Part shown: positions 1-6,159 of the stretch, piece after piece | How the letters are laid out: every line of letters starts with the position of its first letter | Position numbering within the stretch: position 1 is the first letter of the stretch | Assembly: GCA_903908025.1 (NCBI GenBank) | Contig: CAIVQM010000206.1 | Coordinates: 1-21,100, forward strand | Reading direction: 5' to 3' | Source of the DNA: an uncultured bacterium | GTDB lineage: Bacteria > Actinomycetota > Actinomycetes > S36-B12 | DNA: 21,100 bases | The notes under the pieces: generated by a model | Database searches by the model: none | What the model saw: the letters and a program-made list of their open reading frames with translations, nothing else | What the model was told of the DNA's origin: nothing | Translations under genes and position numbers: made by a program

Positions 1-1775
1 ACGAAGTCGAGTTCCTGGCGCAGTGCCTCAGCCGCGGTCTTGTGCGCGATCACCTCGGCCTGCAGGTCGTCCGAACGGAGCACGACGAACGAGCGGATAC
101 CGAGGAAGCCCTCGATCGAATCGTGCGCATCGACGACCGACAGTGACACCTGTGCCGGTTCCCCTGCCTGACCGTCGCCGAGTCGCAGGGTGATGACGGA
201 ACCGAGGTAGACGTCCTCGCGCACTGGTCCACCCGGGCCAACCGCCTCGATCGTCGCCAGGCCGGGCATGGATCGCGTTGACAGCAGCAGACTGAGTGGG
301 CCGTCCTCCGGTCGGATGATCCGGATGTCTGCCCGCCGACCCGGGCGCAACTCATTGCCCCAGACCTGCGGTGAACCAAAGGTGCCGATCACCGCCGCAT
401 CGACGACTTCGTAGTCGCGCTCACCCCGCGGCTGTCGCAGCATCGGCGTCAATCCGTCGTCCTGCAGATGCGCGAGGTACTGATCGGCGTGCCCGGCATC
501 GGGTGCAGGTTGGCCGACAGCCAGCATGTACTCGCGGCCGAGTTCGATCTCTGGGATCACCGGTGTCCTCGCTTCCGCAGCGGCCGCGGCCGCCACCTCG
601 TCGCGCATAGTGTCGGCCACATCGGCCCAGGTAATCGCTGGAGCGCGATCCGCTCGAATGCGTGCCTCCGCCTCGTTTCGTGCCGGCAGGTCTAGCGCTC
701 GGGTCTCGATTACGTGCACGAAATCATCTAGGTCGTCGGAGCGGAAGTAGGCGGCGAGGTCCCGACCAGCCTCTGGCAGCGATGAGTTGTACGCGACCAC
801 CGGCAGTCGACCGAAGGCCAGACTCTCGGACACCGGGAGCCCCCAGCCCTCGTAGCGAGATGGGTAGATCGTGAACTCCGCGTGCGCGTAGAAACGGGCG
901 AGCTCCTCGTCGGTAACGCTGGACGACAGGACGCTCAGCTTTCCGCCAAGCCCGGCCGACTCAACGTATTCGCGCAAGAACGTATCCGCATGCCAGCCGA
1001 GCCGGCCGACGCAGACGAGATCCGGCACGTTTGCCGGTCCATGGCGATCGAGCAGCACCTGCCATGCACGCAACGCCAGTAGGTGGTTCTTGCGCGACTC
1101 CACCGTGCCGACGAACAGCACATAGGGCCGCGGCCACGGCGACTCCAGCGTGTCGAACTGGTCGGGAGTTATGCCGCAGGGGAGCCCGGTGACACTGCCC
1201 GGTACGGAATCCCAGTCCCGTTTCGCACAGTGGTGCTCGTAGTCGCGGCGACTCGACTCGGAGATGGCTGGGATGCGGGATGCGGTCTGTGTGATGAGGT
1301 TGAGGTATCGGTCGAAGAGTTGGTTGACAGCCGCGGTGTGTCCGGTCTCGAGCACCGGTGTCAGGTCGTAGAGCAGGTAAACGCAACGCGCACCGGCAGC
1401 ATGCGCGTCGCGCGCAGCGAGCATGAGCGCGTCGCTGATCCATACCGCTCCGAGGAACACCAGCGAGCAGGTGTCGTCAATACGCACTGGTTCCGCTGCA
1501 GCCGCCCGGGCGAGGCAGGCCGTCGCTGCCTTCGACACATCTCCGCGGCTGATCGCACCTGCAGCTGAAGCGCCGCGAGTCACCAACGCGGCAGTCTCCG
1601 CGGCCGACAGTGCGACGAACTCGCCCCGGCCGCGGTCGAGGACAACGGGGAATGATGCCGCGTCTGCAGCCAGGAGGAGTGGAGCGGTCTCGGCGATCAC
1701 TCGCTGCACCCCGGACACCGACTCTTGGCGCTGGAGGAACTCCACGAGGTCGGTGACGTCGAGGAGGAGGCCCAT
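1..1775 (-). CDS. GT4-family glycosyltransferase with C-terminal extension (3' end outside window)
   Basis: The reading frame is open from an ATG at 1775 to the left edge, giving at least 591 residues without a stop. The N-terminus (MGLLLDVTDLVEFLQRQ, then SGVQRV) matches the start of many actinobacterial, rhizobial and cyanobacterial surface-polysaccharide transferases. A GT4 fold is shown by FVGTVESRKNH at residues about 221-231 (sugar-nucleotide/phosphate loop) and IYPSRYEGWGLPVSES at about 303-318, the E-x7-E motif of retaining GT4 enzymes. It therefore probably moves a sugar from a nucleotide donor to a growing glycan in the cytoplasm. Residues about 400-591 lie beyond a normal GT4 domain: a beta-rich stretch, then a polar segment (AHKTAAEALRQELDF) that could begin a coiled coil. 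The start is fixed by a -10 box 6 nt upstream. Donor and acceptor are unknown. The family call is firm; the role is inferred from the neighbouring genes. Confidence 0.9.
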   Translation of the reverse strand, partial: MGLLLDVTDLVEFLQRQESVSGVQRVIAETAPLLLAADAASFPVVLDRGRGEFVALSAAETAALVTRGASAAGAISRGDVSKAATACLARAAAAEPVRIDDTCSLVFLGAVWISDALMLAARDAHAAGARCVYLLYDLTPVLETGHTAAVNQLFDRYLNLITQTASRIPAISESSRRDYEHHCAKRDWDSVPGSVTGLPCGITPDQFDTLESPWPRPYVLFVGTVESRKNHLLALRAWQVLLDRHGPANVPDLVCVGRLGWHADTFLREYVESAGLGGKLSVLSSSVTDEELARFYAHAEFTIYPSRYEGWGLPVSESLAFGRLPVVAYNSSLPEAGRDLAAYFRSDDLDDFVHVIETRALDLPARNEAEARIRADRAPAITWADVADTMRDEVAAAAAAEARTPVIPEIELGREYMLAVGQPAPDAGHADQYLAHLQDDGLTPMLRQPRGERDYEVVDAAVIGTFGSPQVWGNELRPGRRADIRIIRPEDGPLSLLLSTRSMPGLATIEAVGPGGPVREDVYLGSVITLRLGDGQAGEPAQVSLSVVDAHDSIEGFLGIRSFVVLRSDDLQAEVIAHKTAAEALRQELDF

Positions 1776-1781
1776 GCTCGT

Positions 1782-1787
1782 AGCGTA
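1782..1787 (-). promoter_or_regulatory. -10 box (TACGCT) of a leaderless promoter for the GT4 gene
   Basis: TACGCT on the minus strand ends exactly 6 nt before the ATG at 1775, so transcription would begin at the start codon. No Shine-Dalgarno sequence lies between and no convincing -35 box is visible. It shares a 43-nt divergent intergenic region with the next promoter. Confidence 0.6.
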
Positions 1788-1806
1788 GGGGAGGGTCGAT
1801 CCCCCT

Positions 1807-1812
1807 TATCCT
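1807..1812 (+). promoter_or_regulatory. -10 box (TATCCT) of a leaderless promoter for the GT-C-like membrane gene
   Basis: TATCCT is followed by 6 nt (GTCAAC) and then the GTG start at 1819. There is no room for a ribosome binding site. The arrangement mirrors the divergent promoter on the other strand. Confidence 0.6.
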
Positions 1813-1818
1813 GTCAAC

Positions 1819-3531
1819 GTGCTGACAGGGCGACCTCGGACGAGACTCCTCGACGCCGGCATCGTGCTTGCCCTCAGCATCGGGGCCGCCTGCCTCACCG
1901 GATCACGCACCTGGGTCGGCTTCAACTCGCCGGACTCCGAGTTCTACGCATCCCTGGCCCTGTTCGGCGACGACGTCGCGGACCGGTCCATCGACCCGGC
2001 CTACACGTGGACGCGACTGGGCTACATCGCCCCTGTGCGGCTGCTCGTCACGGCGCTGGATCCGTGGCTCGGCTTCGCGGTGTGGCGATTCCTGCTCATC
2101 GCGCTGATTGTCGGGTCGCTGTACGCGATGGTGCGGATGGTCAGCACCCGTCAGCTCGCCACGATCGTCGCAGGCCTGGCCAGCCTCAACACGATGGTGC
2201 TGTCGTTCGTCGGCAACACCTATCTCACCGGAACGATCATCGCGGCGATCCTGCTGCTGCTCGCCCTCGGGACGTGGGGAAGCCTCGCTATGCCGCGCCG
2301 CCCGTGGCTGCCCGTCGCGCTCTCCGGTGCCGTGGCCGGCTGGCTCCTCATGCTCAACCCGTACGCGCTGCTGCTCGGCATGTCGATGTGGCTGGGGCTC
2401 CGGATCATCGGCCTCGTCCTCGACACTGACCGCCGCTGGCGACACCTGGGCCGCGATGCCCTTGCTGGGATCCTCGGCTTCGGACTCGTCTTCGGCCTGC
2501 TGCTCGCTGCGGGAGCGGTGATCTTCCCCGGCCGCAACTGGCTGTCGACCTACCTGACCTGGAATGCGCGCCTGGACTACGCGAGCTTCGTCGGCGACCC
2601 GGACGTGTGGAGACGAGACGCCGCCCTGCTGGTGCCCTTGCTAGCGATCGCCATCGCGGTCATCGCCATCGTCGCCACCAGAGCGAGTCGCTGGGCCACC
2701 GCGGCAGTTGTCGTGGCTGTTGCCAACGTCGCCTTCACCTGGAGCTACGTCCTCCTCGTGCCCGGGCCGTGGCTCGAGGCGCCGACCTATGTCGCCAAGC
2801 TGTGGGCCGGCGCCCTAGCCGCCGTTGCCCTCGGGTTCGGTGCCCTCGTGGGCCGCCGCAGCCTCGGGGTCGGGGGCTGGGCCGTGTTCGCGGCTGCGGT
2901 CCCGCTGACCATATGGGCCGGCCACTTCGATCGCGATATCGCCATGACCCAAGCGCTGCTGATCGCCGCCCTGGTGCTGATCCTCGTTGTCGTCGCCGCA
3001 ATCCTGCTTCGCCGGAACGTGCCAATCGCGACCGGCATCGTCGTCGTCCTCGCGCTGTCGTCCCTTGCCATCGGATCGCAACTGCTGCAGAACGGCCGCG
3101 GACTCCTCGGCATCTACGGGCAGTTCCCCTTACGTGCCGCCTACGTCGACTTCGACATCGAGCTCCTTATGCGATCGAAGGTCGCCGCCGAGGAGTTCGT
3201 TCTGGCGAACACCACCACCGACGACATGGTCGGCATCTGGACCGACGCTGACCGTCTCACCGCGGGGATCGCCGCCATGCAGCTATGGGGCTGGTACAAC
3301 AACGTGGCTCAGGGTGCCGTCCTGAGTCCCACGGAAGCAGCTGATCTCGAGACACGGCACCCGACCGCGATTGCCATGTATGCCCCGACGCTCGAGCAGA
3401 TCGACACCTTCCGAGCCTCGCTGCCACGATGGGCCCTGCCAACCGATCCAGCCTGCACGACGGTGCCGTTTCTCGGGATCGGATCCCCGGACGCACACGT
3501 GTGCGTCGTGCACCTGCGATGGCCCGGCTGA
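1819..3531 (+). CDS. Polytopic membrane protein, probable GT-C-type glycosyltransferase
   Basis: 570 residues from a GTG start set by the -10 box 6 nt upstream. A short basic N-terminus leads into a first membrane helix, and many hydrophobic segments follow to about residue 425. The first extracytoplasmic loop carries FNSPDSEFYASL (about residues 35-46). Acidic residues there (D39, E41) are where GT-C enzymes (PMT/ArnT-like) hold their catalytic acid. The last 140 or so residues are soluble and would lie outside the membrane. GT-C enzymes use lipid-phosphate sugars and act on the outer face, so a late glycan-modifying or polymerising step is plausible. No named family was recognised, and a structural or polymerase role remains possible. 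The gene is monocistronic and ends 3 nt before the stop of the convergent GT2 gene. Confidence 0.8.
   Translation: MLTGRPRTRLLDAGIVLALSIGAACLTGSRTWVGFNSPDSEFYASLALFGDDVADRSIDPAYTWTRLGYIAPVRLLVTALDPWLGFAVWRFLLIALIVGSLYAMVRMVSTRQLATIVAGLASLNTMVLSFVGNTYLTGTIIAAILLLLALGTWGSLAMPRRPWLPVALSGAVAGWLLMLNPYALLLGMSMWLGLRIIGLVLDTDRRWRHLGRDALAGILGFGLVFGLLLAAGAVIFPGRNWLSTYLTWNARLDYASFVGDPDVWRRDAALLVPLLAIAIAVIAIVATRASRWATAAVVVAVANVAFTWSYVLLVPGPWLEAPTYVAKLWAGALAAVALGFGALVGRRSLGVGGWAVFAAAVPLTIWAGHFDRDIAMTQALLIAALVLILVVVAAILLRRNVPIATGIVVVLALSSLAIGSQLLQNGRGLLGIYGQFPLRAAYVDFDIELLMRSKVAAEEFVLANTTTDDMVGIWTDADRLTAGIAAMQLWGWYNNVAQGAVLSPTEAADLETRHPTAIAMYAPTLEQIDTFRASLPRWALPTDPACTTVPFLGIGSPDAHVCVVHLRWPG
3490..3507. repeat. 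18-bp perfect palindrome inside the 3' end of the membrane-protein gene
   Basis: GACGCACACGTGTGCGTC is self-complementary over all 18 bases with no loop. It lies 24 nt before the stop of the membrane-protein gene and encodes part of DAHVCV. It may be a protein-binding site, part of a bidirectional terminator for the two convergent genes, or chance. Confidence 0.4.
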
Positions 3532-3534
3532 GGG

Positions 3535-4374
3535 CTACATCAGGTTGCGGAGTAAGCGTGTACCAGTGAGTTCCGGTTTCGTCGCTTCCGTGGCGAAGGG
3601 CACCAGTCGCTGGCGGATGTCGTCCATCTTGCTCATGCTCGTCCGTACTCCGCTTGCTCCCGCGATGAGGCGGGCCAGTTTCGCGTGCTCCTGGAGACCG
3701 GTGTCGAGACCGACCTCCTGACCGGCGGATACCCGGTAGTCGATGACAAGCGCATCGTCGAGGAGCAACTGCTCACGCGCCGCCGCGACGAGGCTCCACC
3801 AGCGATCGTGTAGCCAGCCATCGGGAATGTACACATCGGCAAATGCCGTGCGCCTAACCGCGCTGGCACCTCCGGTGGCCACCGATCGACGCAGGACCAC
3901 GCTCATCCGCTCCGCCTCTGACAGCTCATTGAAGCCCGCGCGAACGGGGAAGGTTGTGCGCAGGGTCCCGCCCTGCGGGTTCCCTGCCTCGTCGACGAGT
4001 CGGCCATCGGACGCCACCATCGCGACATCCGGCAACTCCTCCAAGAGACTCGCCTGATGACTGACCCGATCGGGATGCCAGATGTCGTCGTGATCACCGA
4101 GCACCACGATGTCGCCTGGCTCGCAGGCCTGCACACCCTGCCGGAAGTTGTGCGCGATGCGAGTGGTGCGGTCCTCTGACGCTGCCGTCGACGGGACGAT
4201 CGTCACCCGTTCGCCCAGAAGCTCACGTACCCATTCCCGAGTGCCGTCAGTCGAGGCATCGTCAACGACAACGATTGAGTCTGGCATCCGGTCCTGTGCC
4301 GTGATACTGGCGAGCGTCTCGTCGATCCAGCGCATGGAGTTGTGCGTCACCACCAACGCGACCACGCGAGTCAT
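3535..4374 (-). CDS. GT2-family glycosyltransferase (rhamnosyltransferase-like)
   Basis: 279 residues, a normal length for a single-domain GT-A enzyme. The N-terminal nucleotide-binding half has VVALVVTHNS and IVVVDDASTDGT (about residues 34-45), and LGDHDDIWHPDRV (about 92-104) supplies the metal-binding acidic cluster in place of the usual DxD. The GGASAVRRTAF and DRWWS segments fit the acceptor half of GT2 enzymes. It has no membrane helices and probably acts in the cytoplasm, adding one sugar to a lipid-linked oligosaccharide. Its ATG overlaps the stop of the upstream GT4 gene as ATGA, so the two are translationally coupled. The nearby GT4 of Cps2T type and the RmlC epimerase suggest a rhamnose-like donor, but this is inference. 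The gene ends 3 nt from the convergent membrane-protein gene. Confidence 0.9.
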   Translation of the reverse strand: MTRVVALVVTHNSMRWIDETLASITAQDRMPDSIVVVDDASTDGTREWVRELLGERVTIVPSTAASEDRTTRIAHNFRQGVQACEPGDIVVLGDHDDIWHPDRVSHQASLLEELPDVAMVASDGRLVDEAGNPQGGTLRTTFPVRAGFNELSEAERMSVVLRRSVATGGASAVRRTAFADVYIPDGWLHDRWWSLVAAAREQLLLDDALVIDYRVSAGQEVGLDTGLQEHAKLARLIAGASGVRTSMSKMDDIRQRLVPFATEATKPELTGTRLLRNLM

Positions 4375-5486
4375 CGCCGCGCCCTCCTACTCTTCGCCAG
4401 CTTCTGGATCAGAGCCTCGTAATCGTCGGTAACAGTGTCCCACTGATAGGCGTCACGGATGCGTTGCTGCCCCAAGGCGCGCAGTTCAGCCAGCCGTTCG
4501 TCGTGCGTGCCCGCTGCAATCCCGTCCAAAATCCCCGTGAGAGCGCCCGCATCCGCCCAGAAGAGTGCCTGATCCGCCGTGACTTCCCGATTGAACTCAA
4601 CGTCGTAGGCCAGCACGGGCGCACCCGCACCCATGGCCCGCAGCAGCGACGGATTCGTTCCGCCAACGGAGTGACCGTGAATGTACGTGCGGGCATGGCC
4701 ATAGAGCTGGTCGAGCAGCTCCTGGTCGTAGATGCCCCCGGTGAAGCGGATTCGCGGATCGCTGCGCGCGGCTTCATGCACCTTGTCGACGTACCACTGC
4801 GAGTACGGCGCGCTGCCGACGACAACGAGTGGACGCGTCTCGCCACTCTCGCGATAGGCGTGAACCGCATCGAGCACGTGATTCTCCGGCTCGAAGCGCG
4901 CAACGACCAGATGGAAGCCCTGCGGGGTGAGGGCGAGCTCGACGAGTCGATCGGACGCTGGATTGATGACTTCGGCGCCGTAGGGGATCACCACGCAGGT
5001 GCGCCCATACTCACGCTCCACGTGATCAGCGATGGCTTGCGCATCGGCGATGACCTCGCGGCCCCACTTCACTGAGGCGCGCTCTGCCCAGCGGTAGTAC
5101 TTCGCGCCCGCACCACGCCACTTCTCGCGCTTGGACTCCAGCCCATCGAGATGGATGGCCGTGGGGATCCCAGCGAGCGCAAGCGGCTTGAGCATGGGGG
5201 CGTTGCCCGCATTCAGGAGAAGCACAACATCCGGATGGTCGCGGACAATGGCGTGCACGGTGCTCACCGCACTGTGCGAGAGAGTCTCCGCCATGCGATG
5301 CCGCAGGGCGGGGGCGTTCACAAGTTTCATGCCCTCGTACTCGGTGATGGTCTGGCCAGGGTTACGGCAGTAGACCGTGACGTCGTAGCCCCGGGCGACC
5401 AGTCGCCGGCCGATCTCCTCTACCGCGGTCTCGAAGCCACCATAGAGAGCGGGCACGCCCCGCGTGCCCATCATGGTGACCTTCAC
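4371..5486 (-). CDS. GT4 glycosyltransferase of the DUF1972 / Cps2T-like rhamnosyltransferase type
   Basis: 371 residues from a GTG at 5486. The N-terminus VKVTMMGTRGVPALYGGFET is the hallmark of the DUF1972 branch of GT4 (compare Cps2T beta-1,4-rhamnosyltransferases). The later HGHSVGGTNPSLLRAMGAG (about residues 270-288) is the donor-binding signature of the same branch. Both Rossmann halves are present and there is no membrane segment. It likely adds the second sugar, often rhamnose, to a lipid-linked primer; the exact donor cannot be read from sequence. The frame is open further upstream to 5681, but the family N-terminus and a -10 box 6 nt before the GTG both support 5486. It heads a two-gene unit with the GT2 gene and diverges from the epimerase gene. 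Confidence 0.92.
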   Translation of the reverse strand: MKVTMMGTRGVPALYGGFETAVEEIGRRLVARGYDVTVYCRNPGQTITEYEGMKLVNAPALRHRMAETLSHSAVSTVHAIVRDHPDVVLLLNAGNAPMLKPLALAGIPTAIHLDGLESKREKWRGAGAKYYRWAERASVKWGREVIADAQAIADHVEREYGRTCVVIPYGAEVINPASDRLVELALTPQGFHLVVARFEPENHVLDAVHAYRESGETRPLVVVGSAPYSQWYVDKVHEAARSDPRIRFTGGIYDQELLDQLYGHARTYIHGHSVGGTNPSLLRAMGAGAPVLAYDVEFNREVTADQALFWADAGALTGILDGIAAGTHDERLAELRALGQQRIRDAYQWDTVTDDYEALIQKLAKSRRARR

Positions 5487-5492
5487 GTCACC

Positions 5493-5498
5493 ACCGTA
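5493..5498 (-). promoter_or_regulatory. -10 box (TACGGT) of a leaderless promoter for the GT4-GT2 unit
   Basis: TACGGT on the minus strand, then GGTGAC, then the GTG start at 5486. The 6-nt spacing predicts transcription starting at the G of the start codon. It is the main reason for rejecting longer starts. Confidence 0.6.
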
Positions 5499-5538
5499 CC
5501 GACAGTCCTTGTCGCAGATCCCCCACGCTGCCCACTGG

Positions 5539-5544
5539 TAACCT
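5539..5544 (+). promoter_or_regulatory. -10 box (TAACCT) of a leaderless promoter for the epimerase gene
   Basis: TAACCT is followed by CGCCGC and the GTG start at 5551, the same 6-nt geometry as the divergent promoter across the 64-nt intergenic region. No Shine-Dalgarno sequence is present. Confidence 0.6.
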
Positions 5545-5550
5545 CGCCGC

Positions 5551-6159
5551 GTGCAGGTGACTCCGTTGTCGATCGAGGGTGTGTGGTCGTTCACGCCCGT
5601 CCTTCGCCCCGACGAGCGCGGGGTATTCCTCGAGTCGTACAAGGGCATGACCCTCGAGACGGCCATCGGCCACCCCTTCACCCTTCAGCAGATGAACATC
5701 TCGTCCTCCCGCAAGGGCACCGTCCGAGGGATCCACTTCGCTGACGTGCCGCCCAGCCAGGCCAAGTACGTCCAGTGCTTCGCCGGACGCATCCTCGACG
5801 TCGTCGTCGACATCCGGGTGGGTTCGCCGACCTTCGGACAGTGGGATGCCATCGAACTTGATGACACGACCCGCACGGGGCTGTACATCTCCGAGGGACT
5901 CGGTCATGCGTTCTGTGCGCTGTCCGATGAGGTGACCGTCGGGTATCTGTGCTCCGAGCCCTACTCTCCGAGCCGCGAGCACGGGGTCCATCCGCTCGAC
6001 CCTGCCCTCGGCCTGCCCTGGCCCGACGCCGAGCCGGTGCTCTCCGCCAAGGACGCGGCTGCGCCCACCCTTGCCGAGGCCCTCGATCAGGGGCTGCTCC
6101 CGCAGTATGCGGACTGCATCGCGTTCACTACGGGATGGGCGTCCCGCGACCAAGGCTGA
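5551..6159 (+). CDS. rmlC: RmlC-type dTDP-4-dehydrorhamnose 3,5-epimerase
   Basis: 202 residues, cupin fold. RmlC converts dTDP-4-keto-6-deoxyglucose to its L-lyxo epimer, the third step in dTDP-L-rhamnose synthesis. Visible features are RPDERGVFLESY near the N-terminus, RGIHF with catalytic base H62, QAKYVQC with K72, GLYISEGLGHAF with H119, and GYLCSEPYSP with Y132 in the place of the catalytic Tyr133 of Salmonella RmlC. The tail DPALGLPWP is typical. Related enzymes epimerise only C3 or C5 for other deoxysugars, so rhamnose is likely but not proven. rmlA, rmlB and rmlD are not in the window. The 3' end overlaps the convergent secreted-protein gene by 32 nt. Confidence 0.88.
   Translation: MQVTPLSIEGVWSFTPVLRPDERGVFLESYKGMTLETAIGHPFTLQQMNISSSRKGTVRGIHFADVPPSQAKYVQCFAGRILDVVVDIRVGSPTFGQWDAIELDDTTRTGLYISEGLGHAFCALSDEVTVGYLCSEPYSPSREHGVHPLDPALGLPWPDAEPVLSAKDAAAPTLAEALDQGLLPQYADCIAFTTGWASRDQG

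Noticed and set aside
5487..5681. Longer N-terminus for the GT4 enzyme of the GT4-GT2 unit
   Set aside because: The family begins at VKVTMMGTRG, the -10 box lies 6 nt before the GTG, and the extension would overlap the divergent epimerase gene.
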